DNA from: Mycetocola sp.
GTDB lineage: Bacteria; Actinomycetota; Actinomycetes; Actinomycetales; Microbacteriaceae
Reading direction: 5' to 3'
Length of the DNA stretch: 64,000 nucleotides
NCBI RefSeq assembly: GCF_025464835.1
Contig: NZ_JAODMP010000085.1
Span: 21,074-85,073, forward strand
Part shown: piece by piece, positions 1-9,989 of the stretch
How the letters are laid out: every line of letters starts with the position of its first letter
How positions within the stretch are numbered: the first letter of the stretch is position 1
Translations under genes and position numbers: made by a program
The notes under the pieces: model-generated
The model's input: only the letters and a program-made list of their open reading frames with translations
Database searches by the model: none
What the model was told of the DNA's origin: nothing

Positions 1-144
1 GATGTGCGCCAACTGCGGCCCGAGCTCGTCGAGATGATGCGTGGACGACCCACGTGTCACCTGGTGACCTTCCGCGGCGAGCTCGCCGAGAAGGTCCCGG
101 GACCCGGAGGAGAAGGAACGGCTGGTGGCGAGGATGTGGGCCAT
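1..144 (-). CDS. 2-hydroxyacid dehydrogenase-like protein, N-terminal part (runs off the left edge)
   Basis: Only the first 48 codons are present. The ATG shares one base with the TGA stop of the upstream FGGY kinase (TGATG), so the two are translationally coupled in one operon. The peptide opens MAHILATSRSFSSGSRDLL and continues with a hydrophobic-strand and turn pattern like the N-terminal substrate-binding half of D-3-phosphoglycerate/2-hydroxyacid dehydrogenases. The NAD-binding fold and catalytic residues lie outside the window. The family assignment is inference from a short N-terminus; the reading frame itself is well supported by the coupling. Confidence 0.55.
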   Translation of the reverse strand, partial: MAHILATSRSFSSGSRDLLGELAAEGHQVTRGSSTHHLDELGPQLAHI

Positions 145-1643
145 CAGCCGGGGAACCTGCCGGAGTTCCATGTCTCGAGGCTGGCGTAACCGTCGAGGAA
201 GACCTGATGCCTGGCCAGGTAGTCGGTGTGACGGGACCCGTCAGGCGTGAACTCGGCAGTGACCTCCGACAGCCCGCGGGCGGCGCTGAAGTCGTCGACG
301 AGGCCCAGGCCGACAGCGGCGGTGACCGCGGCCCCGAGACTGTTCGCCTCTTCGACGATGCTGCGGCGGCGCACAGGAACCCCCCACACATCGGCGAGGA
401 TCTGTAGCCACACGTCGCTGGCTGCCCCGCCACCGATCGCATCGATCCGGTCCACCACCGCACCGGATTCGCGGAAAGCGTGGATGCAGGTGAGCAGGTT
501 GAATGCCACGCCCTCAAGCACGGCCCGTGTCATCGCCGCGCGTCCGTGGTGCCGGCCGATGCCGAGGAATGCGCCGGAAGCATCCGGGTTCCAGTGGGGA
601 GAGCGTTCGCCGAGAAGATAGGGCAGGAAGTAGAGGCCGCTTGTAGAGGCTCCGGCGGTGGACGCGTCAGCCACCAGGGCGGAGAGCGTAGCGCTGGAGG
701 GGTGAGGGTCGAGCAGTTCCGACACCCAGGCGAGGGCGGCACCGCCGGCCTGCATCGTCGCCGTTGGCACGTAGCTACCTGGGACGACGTTGTCGAAGGT
801 CATGGTGCGCATGAGCGGGTCATACACCGGGGTGTCGCTGGCGAAAGAGATCCACGAGGAGGTGCCAAGCGAAACGTATGCCCCGTCGTCTGGAGCTACG
901 ATACCGGCGCCGACGGCGGCTATCGGGCCGTCGCCCCCGCCCATCACAACCCGGGTTCCCGCGCGAAGACCCGTCGCACTCGCCGCGTCCGCCGTCAGGT
1001 CGCCGACGACGGCCGTGGAGTCGAGGATCTCGGGAAAGAGGGAGTGGTCGAGGCGTGCGGCGGAGAGCATCTCGGGCGACCATGAGCCGAGCGCCTGGTC
1101 GTAGGCGTTCGTGGCGGAGGCATCCGACCGGTCGGTTGCGAGTCGCCCCGTGAGCCTGTGAATCACGAAATCCTTGGCCACACAGAAATGCCGGACCCGC
1201 GCGAAGATATCCGGTTCGTGATCACGCACCCACATAACCTTCTCGAGGGAGTAAGTGGGATTGAGCCGGTGCCCCAGCAGTGAGTAGGCACGGTCCCGCC
1301 CGATGACGGATTCGAGGGCTGTGGTCTGCGCACCCGAGCGGGTATCGGCCCAGATGATCGCCGGTCGAACCGGTCGGTACTCGGCGTCGAGCAGCACAGC
1401 CCCCATCATCTGGCCGCTGATGGCCAGACCGGTCACCTGGCCCGGGTCGACCTCGGAGCGGGCGATCAACTCCCGCGTCGCCTGGACGACCGCGCTCCAC
1501 CAGTCCTCAGCGTTTTGCTCGGCGACACCGCCGTCGGCGAAGTGTGCCGGGTAGCCGACGGTGACGGCGCTCAGCAGGCGGCCGTCATCCGTGTGCAGGG
1601 AGGCCTTGTTTCCCGTCGTGCCGAGATCGTGGGCGAGGATCAC
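144..1643 (-). CDS. FGGY-family carbohydrate kinase (xylulokinase-like)
   Basis: This is a 499-residue cytosolic kinase that should phosphorylate a sugar or polyol with ATP. The N-terminal phosphate-binding loop DLGTTGNK is at residues 6-13, the catalytic aspartate is expected at Asp238 in MGGGDGP, and the C-terminal ATP-site motif IGGGAASDVW is at about 403-412. Length and motifs fit xylulokinase-type FGGY enzymes, but the substrate cannot be read from sequence. It starts with GTG, 5 bases after the cupin isomerase stop, and its own stop overlaps the next gene by one base. Context points to catabolism of a pentose or rarer sugar. Confidence 0.88.
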   Translation of the reverse strand: MILAHDLGTTGNKASLHTDDGRLLSAVTVGYPAHFADGGVAEQNAEDWWSAVVQATRELIARSEVDPGQVTGLAISGQMMGAVLLDAEYRPVRPAIIWADTRSGAQTTALESVIGRDRAYSLLGHRLNPTYSLEKVMWVRDHEPDIFARVRHFCVAKDFVIHRLTGRLATDRSDASATNAYDQALGSWSPEMLSAARLDHSLFPEILDSTAVVGDLTADAASATGLRAGTRVVMGGGDGPIAAVGAGIVAPDDGAYVSLGTSSWISFASDTPVYDPLMRTMTFDNVVPGSYVPTATMQAGGAALAWVSELLDPHPSSATLSALVADASTAGASTSGLYFLPYLLGERSPHWNPDASGAFLGIGRHHGRAAMTRAVLEGVAFNLLTCIHAFRESGAVVDRIDAIGGGAASDVWLQILADVWGVPVRRRSIVEEANSLGAAVTAAVGLGLVDDFSAARGLSEVTAEFTPDGSRHTDYLARHQVFLDGYASLETWNSGRFPG

Positions 1644-1648
1644 GGCGA

Positions 1649-2227
1649 TCAGCTCGCGTCGTAGTCGACGAACTCGACGCCGGACTCGCCGGTCAGGACA
1701 CGGCGTCCCATCCCGTGCTCGAGCACCCAGCCGTAATCGTGCCCGGCTCCTCCCGGGTAGACGGCGAGGAACGAGTACGGCTCGTCACCGACGTTGACGC
1801 TGCGGTGAGCCCACCCCGGAGGGATGTAGCCGATGATGCCGGGTGTCATGTCGACCCATTGGGTCTCCGTTCCGTCGAACATCAAAAGCCCGCCGCGCCC
1901 GGAAATGCCGAGATAGATTTCGCCCTGGTGGTTCGGGTGCTGATGACCTTTGGTCATCCACAGTTCCCCGGCGGTCGAGCCAGGCTGGATGGTGGTGATC
2001 GACTGGGGCAGTTCGCGCTCGATCTCGGGCACACGCGAGGAGACGACGGAGTACACCACAGGGTCGCCGTCGCTGACCGCCTTCTCCCATGCCTCGTGGT
2101 CGCGGAAGAGTCCCTCGAGATCGGACATCCGGCGGGCGAGCGTCGGGCCCTCGGGTTGGAGGGTGCCGCCGGCCGGATCGAAACGGATGCTCATCGGTGG
2201 CACGGGAAGGGGTGAGTAGCTCGTCAC
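1649..2227 (-). CDS. cupin-type glucose-6-phosphate isomerase
   Basis: This 192-residue protein belongs to the metal-dependent cupin phosphoglucose isomerases, which are unrelated to the usual PGI fold and interconvert glucose-6-phosphate and fructose-6-phosphate. The metal-site motif TKGHQHPNHQGEIY gives probable ligands His95, His97 and Glu103, with His141 in GWAHRS. The GTG start is chosen because GGAGAG lies at good spacing upstream; an ATG at codon 12 is possible. It is the first gene of the cupin-FGGY-dehydrogenase unit, downstream of a palindromic operator. Being inside a sugar operon, it may act on a phosphosugar other than glucose-6-phosphate. Confidence 0.85.
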   Translation of the reverse strand: MTSYSPLPVPPMSIRFDPAGGTLQPEGPTLARRMSDLEGLFRDHEAWEKAVSDGDPVVYSVVSSRVPEIERELPQSITTIQPGSTAGELWMTKGHQHPNHQGEIYLGISGRGGLLMFDGTETQWVDMTPGIIGYIPPGWAHRSVNVGDEPYSFLAVYPGGAGHDYGWVLEHGMGRRVLTGESGVEFVDYDAS

Positions 2228-2274
2228 AATCTCTCCTCGATCGGGCAGCGGCGGTGCTGCGCTCCCAGAGTATC

Positions 2275-2304
2275 TGTAATGACACGTAACATGTAATTAC
2301 ATGT
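2275..2304. promoter_or_regulatory. paired palindromic operator upstream of the cupin isomerase gene
   Basis: Two related decamers lie 18 bp apart: TGTAATGACA (2275-2284) and the perfect palindrome TGTAATTACA (2293-2302). The second is embedded in the 16-bp palindrome ACATGTAATTACATGT (2289-2304). A third copy, TGTCATTACA (reverse complement TGTAATGACA), lies upstream of the ribokinase gene at 4587-4596. The shared sites suggest one repressor for both transcription units. The adjacent GntR/UTRA regulator is the best candidate, and the FadR-type protein further right is the alternative. Confidence 0.7.
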
Positions 2305-2329
2305 CACGAATTCTCTCGACGGAGCCGGC

Positions 2330-3154
2330 TCAGTTCGGACCGCTGTGCCGGAGCGAGGCCGTGCTCACCTCAGTCGGCGCCGCGTTCAGCTGGAACTCGA
2401 ATCGGCTGCGGTCGCCCCGGTGGTACGCGACGAAGAACTCCATCGGCCGGTCTCTCTCATCGAAGCCGATACTGCGGAGCACCAGGAGAGCCTTGCCCGT
2501 GCCCACGCCGAGCAGCGCCCCTTGTTCCTCAGTCGCCGAAGCGGCCTCGGCAGAGCGCACTCCGCGAACCGCTCGGATGCCGTGGGTCGCGAGGACCGCA
2601 TACAAGGACTGATCGCTGAGATCCTCCTGCAGCACAGCTTGGCCGATGTCGTGCGGCAGATACGTCGTCGTCCAGGACCACGGCTCGTCGTCGACGTGGC
2701 GAAGCCGCTCGATGACGACGACCGCCGTCCCTGGGGCGACGCCGAGAGCATCCGCCACTTCATCATCGGCCGGAGCGACCTCCTGCCGGCGAACGTCGCT
2801 GTGCACGTGGCCTCCACGCGCCGCGACCTCCTGGAACAGGCCGGTCAGGGTGTGAACGAGACTCTCGGGGGTCTTCTGGTGGGCGACGAAAGTGCCCTTG
2901 CCCTTGACCCGTTCAATCACTCCCTGGTGTTCGAGCTGCGACAGGGCCTGCCGAACGACGGTGCGGGAGACGCCGAACTGTTCGCACAGTTTGTGTTCAC
3001 CGGGCAGGAGATCACCCGGGCGGAGGGCGAGGCGGGTGATGTCGTCAATGATCCGGTGCTTGAGCTGGTGGTACATCGGCGTCGGCGCCTGCCGGTCGAT
3101 GTCGGCGGCCGTTCCGCGGTCGATGTCTGGTTCGGGGCTGGTCAGAAGTGTCAC
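2330..3154 (-). CDS. GntR-family regulator with UTRA effector domain (HutC subfamily)
   Basis: This 274-residue cytosolic transcription factor has an N-terminal winged helix at about residues 25-95, containing PTPMYHQLKHRI, RPGDLLPGEHKLCEQFGVSR and VVRQALSQLEHQG. A UTRA ligand-binding domain follows at about 110-265 and ends in the usual FEFQL-type strand. It starts at GTG, 15 bases after rbsD, so it is the third gene of the rbsK-rbsD unit. UTRA proteins normally sense a phosphorylated sugar or similar metabolite. It probably binds the TGTAATKACA sites at both ends of the locus, which would make it autoregulated. Confidence 0.88.
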   Translation of the reverse strand: MTLLTSPEPDIDRGTAADIDRQAPTPMYHQLKHRIIDDITRLALRPGDLLPGEHKLCEQFGVSRTVVRQALSQLEHQGVIERVKGKGTFVAHQKTPESLVHTLTGLFQEVAARGGHVHSDVRRQEVAPADDEVADALGVAPGTAVVVIERLRHVDDEPWSWTTTYLPHDIGQAVLQEDLSDQSLYAVLATHGIRAVRGVRSAEAASATEEQGALLGVGTGKALLVLRSIGFDERDRPMEFFVAYHRGDRSRFEFQLNAAPTEVSTASLRHSGPN

Positions 3155-3169
3155 GGTGGTCGATTCTTC

Positions 3170-3574
3170 TCAGTACGCGACGCCGGCCTGCAGGAGGACG
3201 TTGGCGTATGGCGTGTACTCGCCGGAGCGCACGAAGGCCCGGGCGTCACGGGTGCGGAGCTTGAATTCGGTGTGGGGCACCAGCGTGATCTGGACGCCGA
3301 GTGGGTCGAGCCGGTCGCGCAGCGCCTGGAGCACGTGGGGGCTGTGCTCCTCGATCTCGGCGGAGACTGTGGCGCCTTCGACGACGAGTTCGGCAAGGAC
3401 GGTGTCGAGCACGTCGAAGAACGCCGGGGCGCCCGGCCGGTACGCAAGATCGACTCGCTCCGAGCCGGCGGGGATCGGCAGGCCGGCGTCCGTGACGACG
3501 ATGAGGTCGGTGTGCCCGGTCTCGGAGATGATCCGGGAGAGCTGCGGGTTGATGGTGGTGTTCGTGCTTCTCAT
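3170..3574 (-). CDS. rbsD: D-ribose pyranase / sugar mutarotase RbsD
   Basis: This 134-residue protein has the usual RbsD/FucU length. The family catalytic-region motif is ETGHTDLIVVTDAG with His21, and the C-terminal end VRSGEYTPYANVLLQAGV is typical of the family. RbsD speeds pyranose-to-furanose (or anomer) conversion so that a ribokinase can use the sugar. Its ATG overlaps the TGA of the kinase gene by 4 bases, so translation is coupled. No ribose ABC transporter is visible nearby, so the true substrate may be another aldose. Confidence 0.92.
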   Translation of the reverse strand: MRSTNTTINPQLSRIISETGHTDLIVVTDAGLPIPAGSERVDLAYRPGAPAFFDVLDTVLAELVVEGATVSAEIEEHSPHVLQALRDRLDPLGVQITLVPHTEFKLRTRDARAFVRSGEYTPYANVLLQAGVAY

Positions 3575-4533
3575 CGGAGTGCTTCCTTCCGGGAGGCTGC
3601 GAGGGCGTCGACCTCGTCACGGTGGGGGAGGCTCGGTGATGCTCCCCGCCGGGTGACGGCGAGCGCACCGGCGGCGATGGCACGACGGATGGCATCCCTC
3701 ACGTCGTATCCGTCGGCCAGCGAGGCGCCGAGGTAACCGGCGAACGCGTCGCCCGCCGCCGTCGTGTCGACCGCGTCGACCGGGATCGACTCGAAGCGGT
3801 CGACGGCGTCGGCCGTGACGAGCACCGCACCCGCTGCCGCCATCGTGATGAGCGCGCTGCTCGCGCCACGGGCGGTGAACCAGCGGCCGGCTTCGATTGC
3901 AGACTGCTGGTCGACGACGGGGATTCCGGTGAGGATCGACGCCTCGGTCTCGTTCGGGGTGACGATGTCGACGAGGGGCCAGATGGATTCGTCGAGCGAC
4001 GCGGCAGGTGCCGGGTCGAGGATCACGGTGAGACCGGCCGCATTCGCCTTCCGGATCGCGTACTGGGTCAGCGCCCAGGGAATCTCGAGTTGGGTGAGCA
4101 GGACACTGCAGGTCGATCCGAGTTCGTCGAACGCTTCGTCGATCTGCGCTTCGCTGAGCGATGCGTTCGCGAGGGGCACCATGACGATGTCATTCTCCCC
4201 GGAGTCGTCGACCCGGATGTGGGCGATGCCGGTCGGGCCGGGCACCGCACGCAGGTGGTCGATGTGCACGCCGGCGTCGCGGAGGCCGCGGGTGACGAGC
4301 TCCGAGAACAGGTCGGTCCCAACGCAGCCGACCATGTGGGCGTTGCCTCCGGCGAGGCCGGCCGAGACGGCCTGATTCGCGCCTTTGCCGCCGAGAACAA
4401 GGGTGAAATCGTCCCCGAGGATGGTCTCTCCCCGTGCGGGGAGCCGGGAGGAGAAAGTTGTCAGGTCAGCGGTGATGCTGCCGACGATCAGGACGCCGCC
4501 GGAGGCGGATGCGGACGACGGTGTCTCGTTCAT
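3571..4533 (-). CDS. rbsK: ribokinase-like PfkB-family sugar kinase
   Basis: This 320-residue kinase phosphorylates a furanose sugar, ribose in the classic case, at the primary hydroxyl. The substrate-binding GGKGANQA motif is at residues 48-55, and the anion-hole/catalytic motif DTTAAGDAF at about 256-264 has catalytic Asp262. Length and both motifs match ribokinase. It is the promoter-proximal gene of the rbsK-rbsD-gntR unit and faces the transaldolase gene across a 149-bp divergent region that carries an operator-like site. Confidence 0.88.
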   Translation of the reverse strand: MNETPSSASASGGVLIVGSITADLTTFSSRLPARGETILGDDFTLVLGGKGANQAVSAGLAGGNAHMVGCVGTDLFSELVTRGLRDAGVHIDHLRAVPGPTGIAHIRVDDSGENDIVMVPLANASLSEAQIDEAFDELGSTCSVLLTQLEIPWALTQYAIRKANAAGLTVILDPAPAASLDESIWPLVDIVTPNETEASILTGIPVVDQQSAIEAGRWFTARGASSALITMAAAGAVLVTADAVDRFESIPVDAVDTTAAGDAFAGYLGASLADGYDVRDAIRRAIAAGALAVTRRGASPSLPHRDEVDALAASRKEALR

Positions 4534-4584
4534 GAGTGCCTTTCAGGGCGCAATTCTCCTGACCGCGGAGACCAGTTCCGCGGG

Positions 4585-4608
4585 CCTGTCATTACATTAG
4601 CGGACAGG
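4585..4608. promoter_or_regulatory. operator-like site in the rbsK / transaldolase divergent region
   Basis: The stretch contains TGTCATTACA (4587-4596), the reverse complement of the TGTAATGACA site upstream of the cupin isomerase. It also forms a dyad of CCTGTC (4585-4590) and GACAGG (4603-4608). The position 52 bp upstream of the rbsK start and 75 bp upstream of the transaldolase start would allow joint control of both directions. The regulator is inferred, not shown. Confidence 0.6.
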
Positions 4609-4682
4609 TAAGCCAACCTCGGGGGACCTGCGCCTGGCTTTGATACGCTTCCTCAAAACGATCCCTGCACAGGAAGTCTCCC

Positions 4683-5342
4683 ATGACGACGTCTCGCCCC
4701 CGCTTTTATGCCGACAGCGCTGACGTTGACGCCGTGTCCCAACTCCTGGCAGCCGGTCTGGTGCACGGGGTGACAACGAACCCGACGATCCTCGAGCGCG
4801 CTGGACATTCGGTCGCAGCCATGGCCCACCTGTATGCCCGCTGGGAGTCCGAGGGCGCCAGGGAGATCTTCTTCCAGTCCTGGGGGTCGGCCGCCGACGA
4901 GCTCCTCGCGCACGCCGACGACATCCTTGCCCTCGGCTCGCTCGCCGTCGTCAAGGTGCCGGCCACGCGCGCCGGTTTCGCTGCGGCATCCGCTCTCACC
5001 CTCCGGGGCGCGCCGGTGCTGCTCACCGCGGTCTACTCCGACGCCCAGGCGCTCGCCGCCGCAACCATTGGCGTGCCGTACATCGCCCCGTACCTGGGGC
5101 GGCTGAACGATGCGGGGCGAGACGGGCTTGCCGAGATCGGCCGGATGCAGGCACTCGTCGCCGGCAGCGGAACCAATGTTCTTGCTGCCAGTCTGCGCCG
5201 CCCCGCTGACATCGTCGATCTCGCGCTACTGGGCGTGCCGTACTTCACGGCAGCGCCGTCGGTGCTTCTCGCCGCGTTGCAGGACGACGTCAGCGATCGT
5301 TCAGCAGCAGAGTTCGAGGCGGCTGTGGCCCGCGGGCTCTGA
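4683..5342 (+). CDS. small transaldolase / fructose-6-phosphate aldolase family protein
   Basis: The 219-residue product has the length of the TalC/FSA class of transaldolases. TTNPTI (31-36) and the Schiff-base lysine in VVKVPAT (Lys91) are the class signature. Such enzymes either transfer a dihydroxyacetone unit between sugar phosphates or cleave and form fructose-6-phosphate-type substrates. The gene starts at ATG with AGGAAG upstream and is transcribed away from rbsK, which suggests that it feeds the kinase products into central metabolism. It ends tail-to-tail with the FadR-type regulator gene. Confidence 0.88.
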   Translation: MTTSRPRFYADSADVDAVSQLLAAGLVHGVTTNPTILERAGHSVAAMAHLYARWESEGAREIFFQSWGSAADELLAHADDILALGSLAVVKVPATRAGFAAASALTLRGAPVLLTAVYSDAQALAAATIGVPYIAPYLGRLNDAGRDGLAEIGRMQALVAGSGTNVLAASLRRPADIVDLALLGVPYFTAAPSVLLAALQDDVSDRSAAEFEAAVARGL

Positions 5343-5357
5343 AACGCTCGCGACGGG

Positions 5358-6032
5358 TCAGGCGGCCGCGTCGCGGAGCCACTGTTCGACGCCCGAGATG
5401 TGCACGAGCGTGAGCGCCTGCGCGAGCTCGGCGTCTCCGCGCTCGAGGGCGTCCACGATCGCCCGGTGCTCCGCCAGGGTGCGCCCCACCGAGTTCTCCT
5501 GGGTGAGGCCACGCCAGATGCGGGCGCGGACCGTGTTGCTCGAAAGCGATTCGATCAGGCTCGCGAGGTAGGAATTTCCCGCCGACCCCACGATCGCCCG
5601 GTGGAACTCGAGGTCGTGCGCGACGAGACCTTCGACGTCGGTGCTGTGACCGACGGAGTCGATCTGGGCGCGCAGATCGCGGACGGCAGCATCCGTCACC
5701 CGGGCAGCGGCGAGGGCGACGGCAGCGGGCTCGAGGATGCGGCGCACCGCGAACAGCTCGAGGATCGACGAGTCGTCGTGCAGGTCCACGACGAAAGACA
5801 TCGCTTCGAGCAGCAGGCGAGGCTCCAGGCTGGTGACATAGGTGCCGTCGCCCCGGCGCACGTCGAGCACCCGGATCACCTCGAGGGCCTTGACCGCTTC
5901 GCGCATGGAGCTGCGTGACAGTCCGAGGCGTTCGGAGAGCTCCTTTTCCGGCGGGAGGCGATCGCCGGGGCCGAGCTGGCCCGAGAGGATCATCTCTTTG
6001 ATCTTGAGGATCGCCGCATCCGTGACTGCCAT
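5358..6032 (-). CDS. FadR-subfamily GntR regulator (FCD domain)
   Basis: This 224-residue regulator has a winged helix at about residues 5-70 (LGPGDRLPPEKELSERLGLS, SSMREAVKALEVI) and an all-helical FCD ligand-binding domain at about 85-215. Asp and His residues such as those in AHDLEFHRAIV fit the metal or carboxylate site usual in this family. FCD regulators commonly respond to organic acids or sugar acids. The gene is convergent with the transaldolase (15 bases apart) and lies in front of the UMF1 transporter gene on the same strand; its target is unknown. Confidence 0.9.
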   Translation of the reverse strand: MAVTDAAILKIKEMILSGQLGPGDRLPPEKELSERLGLSRSSMREAVKALEVIRVLDVRRGDGTYVTSLEPRLLLEAMSFVVDLHDDSSILELFAVRRILEPAAVALAAARVTDAAVRDLRAQIDSVGHSTDVEGLVAHDLEFHRAIVGSAGNSYLASLIESLSSNTVRARIWRGLTQENSVGRTLAEHRAIVDALERGDAELAQALTLVHISGVEQWLRDAAA

Positions 6033-6127
6033 GCAAAGATCCTACCTTTCGGTGCGGCGCGGGTATCATCGCCCACAGTGACGGACGGATGCCGTCGCCT
6101 CCCGCGCAGAGCGTGCCCTGCCGCTCG

Positions 6128-7468
6128 CTACCTCAGCTGCTGCTGCCTGGCCTGCACGGGCAGGAGCAGCAGAAGACCGATGAAGATGACCAGGATGATG
6201 CCGAGGATTCCCCAGTACTGTTCTCCACCGATCGTGATGAACAGTGCGAACGCGGTGGGTGCCAGGAACGAAACGGCGCGACCGGTCGTGGCGTACAGTC
6301 CGAACACCTCGCCCTCCCGACCGGCGGGGATCAGCCGGGCCAGGAACGAGCGTGATGCCGACTGGGCGGGGCCGACGAACAGGCACAGGGCGAGCCCGAA
6401 GATCCAGAACATGATCTGGCCACCATCGTGGAGGAAAAAGACGGCGAGGCCGGCGAGTACGAGTCCGATGAGGGATGCCATGATCACCGGTTTCGCGCCG
6501 AGCCGGTCGTCGAGAAGCCCCACGGTGATCGTCGAGATCCCGGCGACGACGTTTGCGGCGATGGCGAAGATGATGACCTCCCCCGCCGAGAAGCCGAACC
6601 AGCCTGCCGCGAGAACGCCACCGAAGGTGAACACCCCGGCGAGGCCGTCGCGGAAGACGGCGCTCGCCAGAAGGAAGTAGACGGTCTGCCGGCTTTCGTG
6701 CCACAGCGTCTGGATGTCCTGGAAAAGACGCCGGTATGACGCGAAGAACCCGACCTTCGGGCGGCGGGCGGCGACACCCTCATACTCGGGAACGGTCAGG
6801 AGGACGGGAACGGCGAACAGTCCGAACCAGATCGCTGACACGAGGACGGTGACGCGCACGTCCATGGCATCCTCACCGGTGATGCCGAAGAGCCCCACCT
6901 CGGGCTGGATCAGGCCGAAGTAGACGATCAGGAGGAGCACGATGCCGCCGAGGTAGCCGAAGCCCCAGCCGATGCCTGACACCCTGCCGATCGTCTTCGG
7001 GGTCGAGACTTGGGCGAGCATGGCGTTGTAGTTGACACCGGCGAACTCGAAGAACACGTTCCCCGCTGCGACGAGCAGGAGCCCCAGCCAGAGGAAGTTC
7101 GGTTCGGGGGCGACGAAGAACATGCATGCGGTGATCGCGACGACGATGTAGGTGTTGACTCCGAGCCACAGTTTGCGCCGCCCGGCGCTGTCCGAGCGCT
7201 GCCCGGTGACGGGAGCGAGCACGGCGATGAGCAGGCCGGCTGCGGCGAGTGCCCAGCCGAGCTGGGCCGAAACGACCGCTTCTCCGCCGAAGGCGTCCGA
7301 GGTGAGGTAGACCGTGAAGACGAACGTGGTGACCACGGCGTTGAACGCGGCCGATCCCCAGTCCCACAGCCCCCAGGCCAGCACCCGTTTCGGGCTGATC
7401 GTCTGGGGCGCCTCTGAGAGGGCTGGCGCAACGGTATCGGGTGAACCGTCGCTGTCGTTCGTCGTCAT
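6128..7468 (-). CDS. UMF1-type major facilitator (Atg22-like) transporter
   Basis: This protein of about 446 residues is an integral membrane protein with twelve predicted hydrophobic segments. The first cytosolic stretch carries the family landmark VLAWGLWDWGSAAFNAVV, typical of UMF1/Vps-Atg22-like MFS members. The start ATG at 7468 (MTTNDSDGSPD) is preferred over an upstream extension of about 27 residues that looks like translated leader. The charged loop RSDSAGRRKLWLG matches the MFS loop 2-3 motif. In fungi the family exports amino acids from vacuoles; bacterial substrates are not established. Confidence 0.85.
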   Translation of the reverse strand: MTTNDSDGSPDTVAPALSEAPQTISPKRVLAWGLWDWGSAAFNAVVTTFVFTVYLTSDAFGGEAVVSAQLGWALAAAGLLIAVLAPVTGQRSDSAGRRKLWLGVNTYIVVAITACMFFVAPEPNFLWLGLLLVAAGNVFFEFAGVNYNAMLAQVSTPKTIGRVSGIGWGFGYLGGIVLLLIVYFGLIQPEVGLFGITGEDAMDVRVTVLVSAIWFGLFAVPVLLTVPEYEGVAARRPKVGFFASYRRLFQDIQTLWHESRQTVYFLLASAVFRDGLAGVFTFGGVLAAGWFGFSAGEVIIFAIAANVVAGISTITVGLLDDRLGAKPVIMASLIGLVLAGLAVFFLHDGGQIMFWIFGLALCLFVGPAQSASRSFLARLIPAGREGEVFGLYATTGRAVSFLAPTAFALFITIGGEQYWGILGIILVIFIGLLLLLPVQARQQQLR

Positions 7469-7939
7469 GAGGTCAGGGTAGTGGCATCGGCAGGCTGTAC
7501 GGGTGAACCCGCGCGAATCCTCGTGTCGCCGCCCGGCATGGCGGCTCATTGCCTTGAAGCCGCGTGCGCTCGAGCGCCCACGTGGTCAGTTCGTGACGTG
7601 ACGGAAGCTGCCGTTTTCGGAAGCGGCATCCGAGCGCGTCAGGCTCGGGCCACGATCGCAGAGTTGGATCAGGGGGATGCGGGGAATCTGGTGGCAGGGC
7701 GCCCCCGACGTCTCGAATACGCCTGAGTGGCTGGAGTCCACCCTCCGTTGCGGGCGCGACGCCCGATGGCGCGTGGAACCCGACTGTCGCAGCGGGTCAG
7801 GCTGAACGCGAGGCCCAGCGACGCTCCGCGACGCCGGACGGGCGCGTGCCCGCCGCGAACATGAGGAACGGTACCGCCGGCGCCAGCGTGGCGCTGCGTT
7901 CGTCTCTTTCGCGCTCGGGTTTGCGCTCCTGGATACAAA
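7469..7939. other. long intergenic region upstream of the dnaK regulatory region
   Basis: About 470 bp lie between the UMF1 transporter start and the first HAIR site. Open frames on both strands are poor: none has a recognisable family, a good ribosome-binding site or codon use like the neighbours. I see no tRNA-like cloverleaf, clear terminator or repeat of the types found elsewhere in this window. It may hold 5' leader sequence and distal promoters for both flanking units. Confidence 0.5.
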
Positions 7940-7960
7940 GTTGAGCCACCGTGGCTCAAG
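7940..7960. promoter_or_regulatory. HAIR element 1 (HspR operator) upstream of dnaK
   Basis: GTTGAGC-N7-GCTCAAG, an inverted repeat with 7-bp arms and 7-bp spacer, matches the HspR-associated inverted repeat (consensus CTTGAGT-N7-ACTCAAG). It lies just upstream of the -35 hexamer of the dnaK promoter. Confidence 0.88.
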
Positions 7961-7975
7961 ATTTGCCGTGAAAAG

Positions 7976-8003
7976 TTGACAGCACTTCGGCGGTCGGTAA
8001 ACT
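7976..8003 (+). promoter_or_regulatory. dnaK promoter
   Basis: A TTGACA -35 hexamer (7976-7981) and a TAAACT -10 hexamer (7998-8003) are separated by 16 bp, a good housekeeping-sigma promoter for an actinobacterium. The -10 hexamer overlaps the first bases of HAIR element 2, so bound HspR would block RNA polymerase. The expected transcript has a leader of about 100 bases before the dnaK ATG. Confidence 0.75.
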
Positions 8004-8022
8004 TGAGTCATCGCCGCTCAAC
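8002..8022. promoter_or_regulatory. HAIR element 2 (HspR operator) over the dnaK -10 region
   Basis: CTTGAGT (8002-8008), 7-bp spacer, GCTCAAC (8016-8022): a near-consensus HspR operator. It lies 62 bp downstream of HAIR element 1 (start to start) and overlaps the -10 hexamer. Two sites allow cooperative or looped repression of the dnaK operon. Confidence 0.9.
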
Positions 8023-8112
8023 TATCGAGATGGCGTCACACACTTGCAGTGGCGGGCCGTAACCCGGCCGACATCGAACAGACCCTGACCGGTCTCAAAA
8101 GGAGATAAACAC

Positions 8113-9987
<1,875 letters not shown>

Positions 9988-9989
9988 CG

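Noticed and set aside
7586..8011. 141-codon minus-strand frame upstream of dnaK
   Set aside because: It spans both HAIR-promoter elements and has an Arg/Ser-rich shadow-like composition with no homology that I recognise.
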